DNA of 64,000 bases from Caldalkalibacillus uzonensis (GTDB lineage: Bacteria > Bacillota > Bacilli > Caldalkalibacillales > Caldalkalibacillaceae): the NCBI RefSeq assembly GCF_030814135.1, contig NZ_JAUSUQ010000006.1, positions 147,678 through 211,677 of the forward strand, written 5' to 3'. This document shows positions 17,081 to 27,200 of this stretch, one piece after another. The notes below the pieces were generated by a model. The model worked only from the letters and a program-made list of their open reading frames with translations, was not told where the DNA came from and searched no databases. The position numbers were made by a program, and so were the translations under genes. Position 1 is the first letter of the stretch; each line of letters starts with the position of its first letter.

Positions 17081-17130
17081 GTGGTGGAAAGTGGGGGGAA
17101 GTGGTGGAAAACGGGGGAGAAGTGGTGATG
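17081..17130 (+). promoter_or_regulatory. MraZ operator: five G-rich repeats at 10-11 bp spacing
   Basis: GTGG units at 17081, 17091, 17101 and 17122, with a weaker ACGG at 17111, form a string of AAGTGGTGGA-like repeats at one helical turn each. This is the arrangement of MraZ binding sites in front of dcw clusters, and it agrees with the AAAGTG-type box known from mycoplasmas. The last repeat includes GGTGAT, which is also the ribosome site of mraZ, so MraZ binding and mraZ translation signals overlap. Confidence 0.8.
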
Positions 17131-17134
17131 CCTT

Positions 17135-17566
17135 GTGTTCCTGGGTGAATACCAACACGCCATAGACAATAAAGGAAGACTGATTATACCTGCTAAGTTT
17201 CGGGACAGCCTGGGAACATCGTTTATTGTTACCAGGGGTTTGGACAAATGTTTGTTTGTTTATCCCCTTTCCGAATGGAAGCAGATTGAGGAAAAACTGA
17301 AATCTCTCCCCTTTACCCGATCGGATGCCCGTGCGTTCACCCGCTTCTTCTTCTCAGGTGCGACAGAATGTGAACTGGATAAGCAAGGCAGGGTCAATAT
17401 CCCGCCCAATTTGCGTGAGTACGCCCAGCTGGAAAAAGATTGCGTGGTCATTGGTGTCAGCAGCCGGGTGGAGATTTGGAGCAAAGGGGTTTGGGAAGAC
17501 TATTATGCAGCATCAGAAGAATCATTTGCTGAAATAGCCGAAAAAATCGTGGACTTTGATCTGTAA
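17135..17566 (+). CDS. mraZ: Transcriptional regulator MraZ
   Basis: A 143-residue DNA-binding protein of the SpoVT-AbrB-like fold, made of two repeated halves ([24 protein letters not shown] and [20 protein letters not shown]). MraZ forms a ring and binds the G-rich repeats in front of its own operon, controlling the division and wall genes that follow. The start is GTG 17135, 5 bases after GGTGAT. It is the first gene of the cluster, and rsmH begins 14 bases after its stop. Confidence 0.97.
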   Translation: MFLGEYQHAIDNKGRLIIPAKFRDSLGTSFIVTRGLDKCLFVYPLSEWKQIEEKLKSLPFTRSDARAFTRFFFSGATECELDKQGRVNIPPNLREYAQLEKDCVVIGVSSRVEIWSKGVWEDYYAASEESFAEIAEKIVDFDL

Positions 17567-17579
17567 TGGAGGCAGCCAG

Positions 17580-18512
17580 ATGTTTGAACATGTTACTGTC
17601 CTGAGAGAACAAGCAGTGAACGGCCTTAATATTAAACCTGATGGCACGTATGTGGACTGTACCTTGGGAGGGGCTGGCCATAGCCAGCTGATTGCCAGCT
17701 TCCTCGGCCCAAATGGCCGGCTGATCGGCATAGACCAGGACAGCCACGCCTTGGAATATGCCCGCCAGCGGCTGGCAGCTTATGATATATCCCTGGTGCT
17801 TGTCCAGCGTAATTTCCGCCATTTGGCTGAGATTCTGGATGAAGTGGGAGCATCGCAAGTAGACGGTGTGTTGTATGATTTAGGTGTTTCCTCCCCCCAG
17901 CTTGATCAGGCCGACAGGGGCTTCAGCTATATGCATGACGCCCCGCTGGACATGAGAATGGACCAGCGGCAACGTTTAACGGCATATGATGTGGTCAACT
18001 TGTGGAGTGAGGAACAACTGGCTGATGTGATCTACCGCTATGGTGAGGAACGTTTTTCCAGACGGATTGCCCGCCGGATTGTAGAGCAGAGACAGCACAA
18101 ACCCATTGAAACCACGGGAGAACTGGTAGAGGTGATCAAACAGAGCATTCCTCCCAAAGCGCGGCAAAACGGCCCCCATCCGGCTAAGCGTACCTTTCAG
18201 GCTATCCGCATAGCGGTTAATGATGAACTGGATGCCTTTCAGGATTCACTTTTCCAGGCGGTTGAATGCTTAAACAAAGGGGGCAGGGTGGCGGTCATCA
18301 CCTTCCATTCTCTAGAAGATCGGATTTGCAAACAAGTGTTTCGTCAGCAAAGTCAAGGATGCACTTGTCCACCCGGTTTGCCCCAATGTGTATGTGGTCA
18401 AACGCCTTCGCTCAAGATTGTGACCAAGAAACCGATTGTGCCTAGTATTGAAGAAGTGGAGCAAAATCCGAGGGCGCGTTCAGCCAAATTACGAATTGCG
18501 GAGAAAATTTAA
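17580..18512 (+). CDS. rsmH: 16S rRNA (cytosine(1402)-N4)-methyltransferase
   Basis: A 310-residue SAM-dependent enzyme that methylates N4 of C1402 in the ribosomal P site. The SAM-binding motif [11 protein letters not shown], the [18 protein letters not shown] catalytic segment and the C-terminal [13 protein letters not shown] are all diagnostic of RsmH (MraW). The ATG at 17580 has GGAGG upstream; an earlier in-frame start would overlap mraZ without a ribosome site. It is second in the cluster, as in most bacteria. Confidence 0.97.
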   Translation: MFEHVTVLREQAVNGLNIKPDGTYVDCTLGGAGHSQLIASFLGPNGRLIGIDQDSHALEYARQRLAAYDISLVLVQRNFRHLAEILDEVGASQVDGVLYDLGVSSPQLDQADRGFSYMHDAPLDMRMDQRQRLTAYDVVNLWSEEQLADVIYRYGEERFSRRIARRIVEQRQHKPIETTGELVEVIKQSIPPKARQNGPHPAKRTFQAIRIAVNDELDAFQDSLFQAVECLNKGGRVAVITFHSLEDRICKQVFRQQSQGCTCPPGLPQCVCGQTPSLKIVTKKPIVPSIEEVEQNPRARSAKLRIAEKI

Positions 18513-18564
18513 CTTTAGCAGTCAATATAACACAAGAATCTGGAAACATAAGGAGGATAGGCTT

Positions 18565-18984
18565 ATGTATCAATATGGCAATGTAGCGGTTAAGTATCAG
18601 AATGAAAATCGGAACAGACGTCTGAACAACCAACAGAAACAGCAGGAACCAAAACAAACATCCCATCATCAATCTAAAACAAAAGGACAATCCCTGTTGG
18701 CTAGCCGGGAAAAGATGTTATCTGTTTTTGCTGTATTGATTGTCATCGCAACCTTAAGCCTGTTAATGGCCAGGGGGGCTATGCTCTCGGAAATGAATTA
18801 TGAGCTTCAAGCTTTGGAAAGAGAACTGGAAAAATTGGAAGAAACCAATGCCAAATTAGAAGTTGAAGTGATCCAGCTTAGTTCACCGGAACGCATCTTG
18901 GCCATTGCTCAAAATGAGCTGGGTATGAGCATGCAGGAACGCACAGTCAAAATTTTATCCAAGTCCCGGGAAGGGGATGAGTAA
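18565..18984 (+). CDS. ftsL: Cell division protein FtsL
   Basis: A 139-residue bitopic protein. The first 50 residues are basic and Gln/Asn-rich and should lie in the cytoplasm. One membrane span follows (about residues 53-73, LSVFAVLIVIATLSLLMA), then an extracellular leucine-zipper coiled coil (ALERELEKLEETNAKLEVEV). FtsL forms a complex with DivIB and DivIC at the septum and stabilises PBP 2B. In B. subtilis its instability limits division. AGGAGG precedes the ATG at 18565. Confidence 0.92.
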   Translation: MYQYGNVAVKYQNENRNRRLNNQQKQQEPKQTSHHQSKTKGQSLLASREKMLSVFAVLIVIATLSLLMARGAMLSEMNYELQALERELEKLEETNAKLEVEVIQLSSPERILAIAQNELGMSMQERTVKILSKSREGDE

Positions 18985-19058
18985 TCACAGGCTGGCAGTT
19001 TGCTATTCCTAGGATACAAGTCTTCTGTTGAGCATTGTTGACAAAGCGGGGGATGATC

Positions 19059-21167
19059 GTGAATCAAACCAAGATCCGTAGCCGAAGCCAATTTATAGGA
19101 GCAATATTTTTATTGCTCTTTTTTGCTGTTGTTTACCGCTTTTATACCTTGCAGGTTGTTGAGGCTTCCTGGTACCAGGAGCGAGCTCAGCAGATGTATG
19201 AACGGGAGAGGGTACTGAAGGCTGAGCGAGGGTCTATCTATGATCGTAACAAGAATGTGCTGGCTAAAGAAGTGAAAGCGTATACGGTGGTTGCCATATT
19301 GGATAAAGAGGCACCAAATCATGTCAAAGACCCTGAATCGACGGCAGAACAACTGGCCCCTCTCTTAGATATGCCACAAGAGCAGCTTTTTCAACTGTTA
19401 AACCAGCCAGACCGCCGGCAAGTGGAGCTAAGGCCAGGGGGATGGAAGGTTGACCAGGATGTCGCGGAAGCGATCCGTGACCTAGAACTGGAAGGCATCA
19501 CCTTTGTGGAAGAGACCAAGCGCTATTATCCTAATCATACTTTTGCCTCTCATGTCCTGGGGTATGTTGATTTGGACGGTGAGGCGAGAATGGGGCTGGA
19601 ACTGGAATTGGATGAACACTTGCGCGGAGAGGAAGGATTGGTCAGGTTCCAGCAGGACAGAAAAGGAAACAGGCTTATCGCTAGTGCTGAGACAGTGGAG
19701 CACCCTCAAGACGGTTATGATGTTTACCTGACCATTGATGAACGCATTCAGCTCTATGTGGAACAGGCTCTGGATGAGGTGTATCGTGAATACCGTCCGG
19801 AAAAAATGATGGTGATCGTTTCCGATCCCCATACAGGACAGATATTAGCCATGTCCAACCGCCCCTCCTTTGATCCCAATCATTATTCCTCAATTACAAA
19901 CTATTGGAATGATACGATTGCTAACGCTTTTGAACCGGGATCAACGTTTAAAGTGGTCACCTTTGCCGCGGCGATTGAGGAGGGGCTGTATAACAGTAAT
20001 GAAACTTTCCAATCGGGCAGTTACCGGGTCCCGGGACAAACCATCCGTGACCATAATCGCACGGGATGGGGCAACATTACTTTTTTGGAAGGGATGCAAA
20101 AATCAAGTAACGTGGCCTCGGTCATTCTGGGGTACGAACGGATGAAGAAAGAGGTGTTTTACCATTACATTGACCGCTTTGGGTTTGGTAAGCTGACCGG
20201 CATTGATTTACCTGGAGAGACCCCTGGCTATATCCGTCCGCTGGAGGCAGCCCGGCCGGCTGAAATTGCCACCATGACTTTTGGCCAAGGGTTGACGGTC
20301 ACCCCCATTCAACAAATCCAGGCCATCAATGTCATTGCTAACGGCGGCAAACTGATGAAACCCTACGTGATTGATTCCATTTACGACCCCAATACAGATA
20401 AAGTGGCTGTGCAAAATAAACCAGAGGTCGTTGATCCAGAGGTGATTTCTCCCCAAACAGCCCAACAGATGCGAGACATTTTGGAAACCGTTGTTACCCG
20501 TGGTACAGGCACCAACTTCTATATTGACGGTTATCAAGTGGCCGGTAAGACCGGAACGGCTCAAAAGCCAAAACAGGATGGTACTGGTTACGTCGATGGG
20601 AAGTATATTCACTCTTTTGTTGGATTTGCGCCTAAAGATGACCCTAAGCTATCCGTTTTTGTGGCCATTGATTCCCCACAAGTTGAGCAATACTATCAAG
20701 GAGGAGCAGCTGTGGCCAAAGTGTTTAAGGCTGTCATGCAAAACAGCTTGCAGTACCTTAATGTAACCCGTGAGGCTGAGGAGGTTACAATTGAAGAAGC
20801 AGAAGCCGACTGGGCCACTGTTAAAGATTACCGGGGTTTTCCTGTGAACGAGGGTAGAGAGCAAGGGAAGAGAGACGGTTTTGACGTACATATATTAGGT
20901 GAGGGAGGCGAAATAACAGAACAGAAACCAGCACCTGGCACTTCCGTTTTGAAGGGCACCCGTTTATATCTGCTTGCCGGGGAACTGCGCCATTTTGCAA
21001 CTCCGGACATGACAGGCTGGTCATTAAAAGAAGTGCAGGATTGGGCCCACGTCACCGGTGTACAACTTCATGTCCTGGGGCATGGCTATGTAACGGCCCA
21101 GAGTGTCTCCCCAGGGGAAAGGCTGCGCCCGGGAAGTGAGCTCTCCGTCACCCTGGAGCCCAATTAA
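19059..21167 (+). CDS. pbpB: Penicillin-binding protein 2B (division transpeptidase)
   Basis: A 702-residue class B PBP that cross-links septal peptidoglycan. It has one N-terminal membrane span, a dimerisation domain with RGSIYDRNKNVLA, and the transpeptidase domain with S295-TFK (SxxK), S349-S-N (SxN) and K497-TG (KTG). Two PASTA domains close the protein (about residues 585-700), as in B. subtilis PBP 2B. I start at GTG 19059 because GCGGGGGAT sits 7 bases upstream; the in-frame TTG codons at 19035 and 19038 lack a site. Its partner FtsL is just upstream and the sporulation paralogue spoVD just downstream. Confidence 0.95.
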   Translation: MNQTKIRSRSQFIGAIFLLLFFAVVYRFYTLQVVEASWYQERAQQMYERERVLKAERGSIYDRNKNVLAKEVKAYTVVAILDKEAPNHVKDPESTAEQLAPLLDMPQEQLFQLLNQPDRRQVELRPGGWKVDQDVAEAIRDLELEGITFVEETKRYYPNHTFASHVLGYVDLDGEARMGLELELDEHLRGEEGLVRFQQDRKGNRLIASAETVEHPQDGYDVYLTIDERIQLYVEQALDEVYREYRPEKMMVIVSDPHTGQILAMSNRPSFDPNHYSSITNYWNDTIANAFEPGSTFKVVTFAAAIEEGLYNSNETFQSGSYRVPGQTIRDHNRTGWGNITFLEGMQKSSNVASVILGYERMKKEVFYHYIDRFGFGKLTGIDLPGETPGYIRPLEAARPAEIATMTFGQGLTVTPIQQIQAINVIANGGKLMKPYVIDSIYDPNTDKVAVQNKPEVVDPEVISPQTAQQMRDILETVVTRGTGTNFYIDGYQVAGKTGTAQKPKQDGTGYVDGKYIHSFVGFAPKDDPKLSVFVAIDSPQVEQYYQGGAAVAKVFKAVMQNSLQYLNVTREAEEVTIEEAEADWATVKDYRGFPVNEGREQGKRDGFDVHILGEGGEITEQKPAPGTSVLKGTRLYLLAGELRHFATPDMTGWSLKEVQDWAHVTGVQLHVLGHGYVTAQSVSPGERLRPGSELSVTLEPN

Positions 21168-21294
21168 GGACAAGTTGTCCCCTTCACGCATATGTCCTTC
21201 TATTCTCCTGTTATGGAGAGGTTGTTCTATCATGGAGACAAGTTGAATAGGGTTATAAGGTAGAAGGACTCTATTCTGTGTGGAGGGGATTTTC

Positions 21295-23262
21295 GTGCGT
21301 GTATCCAACGTCACTGTCCGGAGGCGGATCTTCATAGCGCTTATGGCTGGCCTGTTGTTATATCTTGTCCTTGGCACCAGGTTGGGGTATATTCAGCTCT
21401 TCCAAGGGCAATGGCTGATGGACAAAGCGGAGGAACTGTGGAGCCGCGACGTTCGGTTTGAGCCGAAGCGGGGCAAGATTATGGACCGCAATGGTGAAGT
21501 GCTGGCATATAATATCAGTGCTCCGACAGTGATGGTTGTCCCGGCCCAAGTCAAAAATCCCCAACAAACGGCCCAAGCATTGGCCAACGTGTTGGATATG
21601 AGTGAAGAGAAAGTGTACCGTCTCATTACCCAGCGGGAAATGATCGTCAGGCTTAATCCGGAAGGACGGAAAATCTCTAATGAAAAGGCTAGGGAGATCC
21701 AACGGCTGGGGCTCGATGGCGTGTTTATTGCTGAAGACAGCAAACGCTATTATCCTTACGGTGATTTTTTATCCCATGTCCTGGGCTTTGCGGGGATTGA
21801 CAACCAGGGGCTGACTGGTTCTGAGCTGATATACGACGAGATCCTCAAGGGTGAACCCGGGCGTGTTTCCTTTTACTCTGATGCCAAAGGCCAGCTGATG
21901 CCCAGTCAGCCGGAAGTTTATCAACCACCCAAAGATGGTCACAATCTGCTGCTGACGATCGATGCCGGTATCCAAAAAATTATGGAGCGGGAAGTGGATC
22001 AGGCAGTTGCCCGCTATAATCCCGACCATGTGATCGGCATTGCCATGGATCCTAACACCGGTGAGATTTTGGCCATGACCAGCCGCCCGGATTATGATCC
22101 GGGCAGATATCAAGAGTATCCGCCTGAAGTCTACAACCGTAATCTGCCTGTTTTCAGTATGTATGAGCCTGGCTCCACATTCAAAATTATTACCTTGGCT
22201 GCAGCCCTTGAAGAAGGGAAAGTGGATCTGCACAATGAGCATTTTCATGACCCGGGCTTTATTAAGGTAGCCAATGCCCGGCTGCACTGCTGGAAGCGCG
22301 GGGGACATGGGCATCAAACATTTTTGGAAGTGGTTGAAAACTCATGTAACCCGGGGTTTGTTGAGCTTGGCGGGCGGCTGGGCACGGACACGCTGTTTGA
22401 CTACATAGAGCGCTTTGGTTTTGGTCAAAAAACAGGCATTGATATGCAAGGCGAGCAACAGGGGCTGATTTTTGCCCCGGAACAGAGGGGACCGGTGGAA
22501 ACGGCAACCACTGCCTTTGGCCAAGGGGTGGCCGTGACGCCCATTCAGCAGGTGGCCGCTGTGGCTGCTGCCATTAACGGGGGTTATCTGTATACACCCT
22601 ATATTGCCAAAGAATGGCACGATGCGGAGACCGACATGGTCCTGGGACGGATGACGCCCCAGTTAAAACGTCAGGTGATTTCCAACGAAACATCACAAAA
22701 GGTGCGTGAAGCATTAGAAAGTGTGGTGGCCAAAGGAACGGGCCGCAATGCCTATGTAGAGGGGTATCGGGTTGGAGGAAAAACAGGAACCGCTCAAAAG
22801 GTTGCTCCGGGCGGAGGTTATCTAGAGAACAATCATATTGTTTCTTTTATCGGCTTTGCCCCGGCTGACGATCCCCAAATTATCGTCTATATTGGTGTTG
22901 ACAACCCCAAAAATACAGTTCAGTTTGGCGGTGTGGTTGCGGCTCCGATCGTTGGGAAAATTATTGAGGATGCTTTGCGTTATATGGGCGTTGAAAAACG
23001 GGAAAGTCCCTTGGAAAAAGAGTACGTTTGGGGTGATGAGATCACCTACGAGGTGCCCAACCTGATCGGCATGACGGACAAAGACCTGCAGAGAGCTTAT
23101 TTTCAGCTCCCGATTGAGGCAGCAGGAGATGGGAACGTGGTCATTAAACAATTGCCTGCGCCGGGTGAAAAGGTGAAAGAAGGATCGGTCATCCGCGTAT
23201 TATTGGGAGAAAGGGCAAACCAATCGGAAGAAAAGAGTGACAAAACAGCAAGAGAAGATTAA
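21295..23262 (+). CDS. spoVD: Sporulation-specific penicillin-binding protein SpoVD
   Basis: A 655-residue class B PBP, paralogous to the preceding gene, that makes spore cortex peptidoglycan with SpoVE. The active-site motifs are S294-TFK, S350-C-N and K496-TG. Only one PASTA domain is present (about residues 580-635), which distinguishes it from PBP 2B, and the tail is very charged. The start is GTG 21295, with GGAGGGG upstream. In B. subtilis spoVD is transcribed by SigE in the mother cell; the 127-bp gap here is long enough for such a promoter, but I did not find a convincing SigE match. Confidence 0.95.
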   Translation: MRVSNVTVRRRIFIALMAGLLLYLVLGTRLGYIQLFQGQWLMDKAEELWSRDVRFEPKRGKIMDRNGEVLAYNISAPTVMVVPAQVKNPQQTAQALANVLDMSEEKVYRLITQREMIVRLNPEGRKISNEKAREIQRLGLDGVFIAEDSKRYYPYGDFLSHVLGFAGIDNQGLTGSELIYDEILKGEPGRVSFYSDAKGQLMPSQPEVYQPPKDGHNLLLTIDAGIQKIMEREVDQAVARYNPDHVIGIAMDPNTGEILAMTSRPDYDPGRYQEYPPEVYNRNLPVFSMYEPGSTFKIITLAAALEEGKVDLHNEHFHDPGFIKVANARLHCWKRGGHGHQTFLEVVENSCNPGFVELGGRLGTDTLFDYIERFGFGQKTGIDMQGEQQGLIFAPEQRGPVETATTAFGQGVAVTPIQQVAAVAAAINGGYLYTPYIAKEWHDAETDMVLGRMTPQLKRQVISNETSQKVREALESVVAKGTGRNAYVEGYRVGGKTGTAQKVAPGGGYLENNHIVSFIGFAPADDPQIIVYIGVDNPKNTVQFGGVVAAPIVGKIIEDALRYMGVEKRESPLEKEYVWGDEITYEVPNLIGMTDKDLQRAYFQLPIEAAGDGNVVIKQLPAPGEKVKEGSVIRVLLGERANQSEEKSDKTARED

Positions 23263-23304
23263 AATAGTGTTGGCAGTCAATCAAACAGATCTGGAGTGAA
23301 ACAG

Positions 23305-24831
23305 ATGCAACTTCATAAGCTCATACAAGACTTGATTCCATACCAAGTACACATCCATGCTCATCACCACGAGAGCGATCAGTCTGGTGATGGGCATCTC
23401 CCATGTATAGAGATTTCCTCCATTGAACTTGATTCCAGGCAGGTGACACCCGGAAGTTTGTTTGTCTGCATCCCCGGCTTTAGAGTGGATGGACATCAAT
23501 TTGCCCGGCAAGCCGTAGAACAGGGGGCTCGAGCCATATTGGCCCAGAAGCCCCTTGACGTGCCTGTTCCGGTAATTGTAGTGCCTGATACACGACGGGC
23601 ATTGGCTTATGTGGCCAACTGTTTTTACGGTTTTCCTACTCAAAAGTTGCGCCTGATCGGTGTGACCGGAACGAATGGCAAAACAACGGTCACCTATCTG
23701 ATTGAAAAAATGTTGGAAGATCAGGGACTGAAAACAGGTCGTATCGGGACCATTAATATGAAGATCGGCAACCGTGTACAGGAAGTGAAAAATACAACGC
23801 CAGAGTCCCTTCATTTGCAGCAAGCGTTCCATGATATGCTGGAAGCGAGCTGCTCCCATGCGGTGATAGAGGTCTCCTCCCATGCCTTAGATATGGGCCG
23901 GGTCCGGGGATGTAATTTTGGTGTGGCCATCTTTACCAATCTCACCCAAGATCATTTGGATTATCACCAGAGCATGGAACAATACAAGCAGGCCAAAGGC
24001 TTATTGTTTTCTCAACTAGGCAATGGCATTTCCGAAGGGGATTTGAAATATGCTATTTTAAATGCAGATGATTCCGCTTCTGATTACTATATGAAAATTA
24101 CACCTGCTCAAGTGTTGACCTACGGTATCCACAGTGAACAGGCGGATATCAAGGCTTCGGACATTGCCCTGAGTCCCCAGGGGGTCAGGTTTACCGTTTA
24201 CTATGGGACACAACAAGAGAAGTTTGATGTGCCTTTAGTGGGTATGTTTAATGTGTACAATGTGTTAGCTGCTGTGGGAGCCGGGATTGTGGAAGGTCTC
24301 AGTTTATCCCAGATTCGAGAAAGCCTCAGCAAGATAGAATGCATTCCTGGCCGGATGGAGACTGTTGAGGCAGGACAGGACTTTACCGTCATTGTCGATT
24401 ACGCCCACACCCCTGACAGTCTGGCCAATGTTTTGTCAACGGCCCGCCAGTTGGCCCAAAAAAGATTAATTTGTGTCGTAGGTTGCGGGGGAGACCGTGA
24501 CCGGGGAAAACGTCCTTTAATGGCTCAAATGGCGGTTAAGTATGCTGATTTAACGGTTTTAACTTCAGATAATCCCCGTTCCGAAGATCCACAAGCGATT
24601 ATTAATGATATGGAAAAGGGGTTAATTGACACCAATGTGTCACAGACTAAATATACCTCCATCGTTGACCGGAGAGAGGCAATACATTGGGCCATCAACC
24701 AGGCTGAACAGAATGATGTGATTATCATCGCCGGGAAAGGTCATGAAACATATCAGGAAATCAAGGGACAGCGCTACCACTTTGATGACCGGGAAGTGGC
24801 CAGAGAAGTCCTTGCCTCATTAAAGTTATGA
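23305..24831 (+). CDS. murE: UDP-MurNAc-L-Ala-D-Glu:meso-diaminopimelate ligase
   Basis: A 508-residue Mur ligase that adds the third residue of the stem peptide. The P-loop [15 protein letters not shown], the carbamylated-lysine region and the DNPR motif (residues 422-425) are present. DNPR marks enzymes specific for meso-diaminopimelate rather than lysine, so this organism should have DAP-type peptidoglycan. The ATG at 23305 is 6 bases after GGAGTG; the GTG at 23296 lies in that site. Confidence 0.96.
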   Translation: MQLHKLIQDLIPYQVHIHAHHHESDQSGDGHLPCIEISSIELDSRQVTPGSLFVCIPGFRVDGHQFARQAVEQGARAILAQKPLDVPVPVIVVPDTRRALAYVANCFYGFPTQKLRLIGVTGTNGKTTVTYLIEKMLEDQGLKTGRIGTINMKIGNRVQEVKNTTPESLHLQQAFHDMLEASCSHAVIEVSSHALDMGRVRGCNFGVAIFTNLTQDHLDYHQSMEQYKQAKGLLFSQLGNGISEGDLKYAILNADDSASDYYMKITPAQVLTYGIHSEQADIKASDIALSPQGVRFTVYYGTQQEKFDVPLVGMFNVYNVLAAVGAGIVEGLSLSQIRESLSKIECIPGRMETVEAGQDFTVIVDYAHTPDSLANVLSTARQLAQKRLICVVGCGGDRDRGKRPLMAQMAVKYADLTVLTSDNPRSEDPQAIINDMEKGLIDTNVSQTKYTSIVDRREAIHWAINQAEQNDVIIIAGKGHETYQEIKGQRYHFDDREVAREVLASLKL

Positions 24832-24847
24832 GAAGGAGGATGGGGAT

Positions 24848-25807
24848 GTGTTCAATGTCATCTTACTGACTATTGTTGCTTCATTTGCCATCGTGCTGTT
24901 ATCTGCGCCCTTGTTTATCCCTGTCTTGCGCCGCCTTAAGTTTGGGCAGAGCATTCGGGATGAAGGACCGAAGTCCCATCAGAAAAAGTCGGGCACACCC
25001 ACGATGGGCGGTATCATTATCTTATTGGCGCTCTCATTGACTGTGTTTAAATTTTCCAATTATACCCTGGAGTTTTACCTGCTTGTCTTGGTTACTTTGG
25101 GATATGGCCTGATTGGATTTTTTGATGACTTTATTAAAATCTATTTCAAGCGCAACCTGGGGCTGACAGCCAAACAAAAACTGCTGGGGCAGATCCTGAT
25201 TGCCGTTACGTTTTGTTACTTTTTGTATACGATTGGGCACTCCACCGCTGTCTACATCCCTGGCACTGTTTATGGTTTTGACCTCGGTTGGCTGTACTTC
25301 CCGTTTGTCGTCATTATGCTCGTTGGCGCGTCCAATGCCGTCAACTTAACCGACGGCCTGGACGGCCTTTTGTCCGGAACAGCCGCCATTGCTTTTGGTG
25401 CTTACGCATTGTTGGCAGCCCGTTATTCTGAGCCGGAAATCGCTATTTTTAGCGCGGCTGTCGTTGGGGCTGTACTCGGTTTCCTTGTTTATAACGCTCA
25501 TCCTGCCAAAGTGTTCATGGGTGACACAGGTTCACTGGCTTTAGGCGGGGCCATTGCCAGTGTGGCCATCTTGACTAAGACAGAACTGCTGTTGGTGATT
25601 ATTGGTGGTGTCTTTGTCATTGAGGCCCTGTCGGTCATGTTGCAGGTGGCTTCGTTTAAGCTGCGCGGCAAACGTATTTTCCGCATGAGCCCCATTCATC
25701 ACCACTTTGAACTGGGGGGCTGGTCAGAGTGGAAAGTAGTTGTTGTTTTCTGGCTGGTGGGCTTTTGTCTGGCAGGAATAGGGATTTATCTAGAGGTGTT
25801 TGCCTAA
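24848..25807 (+). CDS. mraY: Phospho-N-acetylmuramoyl-pentapeptide transferase
   Basis: A 319-residue membrane enzyme with about ten spans that moves phospho-MurNAc-pentapeptide onto undecaprenyl phosphate to make lipid I. The conserved elements are [17 protein letters not shown] with the paired aspartates, NLTDGLDGL and the histidine loop SPIHHHFE. It starts at GTG 24848 after GAAGGAGGATGGGG. The stop overlaps the murD ATG by one base, giving tight coupling. Confidence 0.96.
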   Translation: MFNVILLTIVASFAIVLLSAPLFIPVLRRLKFGQSIRDEGPKSHQKKSGTPTMGGIIILLALSLTVFKFSNYTLEFYLLVLVTLGYGLIGFFDDFIKIYFKRNLGLTAKQKLLGQILIAVTFCYFLYTIGHSTAVYIPGTVYGFDLGWLYFPFVVIMLVGASNAVNLTDGLDGLLSGTAAIAFGAYALLAARYSEPEIAIFSAAVVGAVLGFLVYNAHPAKVFMGDTGSLALGGAIASVAILTKTELLLVIIGGVFVIEALSVMLQVASFKLRGKRIFRMSPIHHHFELGGWSEWKVVVVFWLVGFCLAGIGIYLEVFA

Positions 25808-27159
25808 TGAAAAATAAACATGTTTTGGTACTGGGTTTGGCCAAGAGCGGTTTTGCCGTGGCCAAACTTTTGGTGCGTTATGGCGCGATTGTGACTGTGA
25901 ACGAAAAAAAACCACGTCAGCAATGTGAGGGCGTGGCTGAATTGGAAGAACTGGGTGTTAAGGTGGTGTGCGGTTCACACCCCCTTTCCCTTTTGGAGCA
26001 GCCCATTGATCTGATTGTGAAAAATCCCGGCATTCCGTACTGCAATCCGTTGCTGCAGGAAGCCGGCCGCAAAAAGATTCCCATTGTCACTGAGGTGGAA
26101 GTGGGTTATTTGCTGACCCGGGCCCCCATTATCGGGATTACCGGTTCGAATGGTAAAACGACGACCACGACGCTCATTTATGAAATGCTCAAAGGGAGTG
26201 AACGTTCCCCTCTTATTGCCGGTAACATTGGCACAGTCTTTTGTGAAGTGGCCGCCCAGGCAGGAGAGGATCAGTGGCTGGTCACCGAGCTGTCCAGTTT
26301 TCAGCTGTTGGGCACCATGCAGTTTCACCCTAAAATCGGTGTGCTGCTCAACATCTTTGATGCCCATCTGGACTACCATGGCAGCAAACAGGCCTATATT
26401 GAAGCCAAAGCGAAACTGTTTGCTCATCAAACGCCCGCTGATCTTGCCGTATTTAATTTGGACCAGGAGGAAACAAGACGGGTAGCTGAAGAGGTCAGAG
26501 CGCAGATCGCCTGGTTCAGCATGCACGGCCGTCCGGAGCGAGGCGCTTACCTGGATGGGAGGCGCATCAAGGTTTCCAATCAGAGAGGCGAAGTGACTGA
26601 CATTTTGGCCATTGATGAGCTGAAATTACCCGGGGCACACAACCTGGAAAATGTATTGGCTGCCGTAACGGTCAGTTTGGAGGCAGGGGCCAAAGTGGAG
26701 CGGGTCAGAGAGGTTTTACGCACCTTTACTGGTGTGGCTCACCGTTTGCAATTTGTGCGTGAACTGCATGGTGTCCGTTATTATAATGACTCTAAAGCAA
26801 CCAATGCTCTGGCCACCAAAAAGGCGATTGAAGCCTTTCCGGGATCAGTGGTGCTGATCGCCGGGGGGCTGGACCGAGGTGATGATTATCATGAGCTGGA
26901 AGACGTTTTTCAATCCAATCTTAAGGCGCTGATCGTTTATGGACAAGTTGCTCAAAAGTTGGCCGAAGTAGGTCACAGGGCAGGGGTAAAACACGTTAAT
27001 CGTGTCGATAATGTAATAGAAGCGGTGAACAGAGCCTACCAGGTCGCCGAGCAGGGTGACACGGTACTCCTCTCTCCAGCAGCGGCAAGTTGGGATCAAT
27101 TTTCATCATTTGAGGAGCGGGGAGACATGTTTACCGACTGTGTGCATATGCTTAGATAA
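25807..27159 (+). CDS. murD: UDP-MurNAc-L-alanine:D-glutamate ligase
   Basis: A 450-residue cytoplasmic ligase that adds D-glutamate to UDP-MurNAc-L-Ala. It has the N-terminal Rossmann-like segment VLVLGLAKSGFAVAKLL, the P-loop GITGSNGKTTTTTLI, NIFDAHLDYHG and the C-terminal YNDSKATNALATKKA and LSPAAASWDQF motifs. The ATG overlaps the mraY stop (TAATGA). The frame is open upstream within mraY but only this ATG fits family length. Confidence 0.96.
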   Translation: MKNKHVLVLGLAKSGFAVAKLLVRYGAIVTVNEKKPRQQCEGVAELEELGVKVVCGSHPLSLLEQPIDLIVKNPGIPYCNPLLQEAGRKKIPIVTEVEVGYLLTRAPIIGITGSNGKTTTTTLIYEMLKGSERSPLIAGNIGTVFCEVAAQAGEDQWLVTELSSFQLLGTMQFHPKIGVLLNIFDAHLDYHGSKQAYIEAKAKLFAHQTPADLAVFNLDQEETRRVAEEVRAQIAWFSMHGRPERGAYLDGRRIKVSNQRGEVTDILAIDELKLPGAHNLENVLAAVTVSLEAGAKVERVREVLRTFTGVAHRLQFVRELHGVRYYNDSKATNALATKKAIEAFPGSVVLIAGGLDRGDDYHELEDVFQSNLKALIVYGQVAQKLAEVGHRAGVKHVNRVDNVIEAVNRAYQVAEQGDTVLLSPAAASWDQFSSFEERGDMFTDCVHMLR

Positions 27160-27200
27160 GAGCGGACTTGCTCACAATCTAGCGATATGAGGTGTTCCCC

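Noticed and set aside
21168..21294. SigE promoter for spoVD
   Set aside because: The gap could hold one, but no sequence near the consensus could be found by eye. Short palindromes such as GGACAAGTTGTCC were not convincing as regulators.
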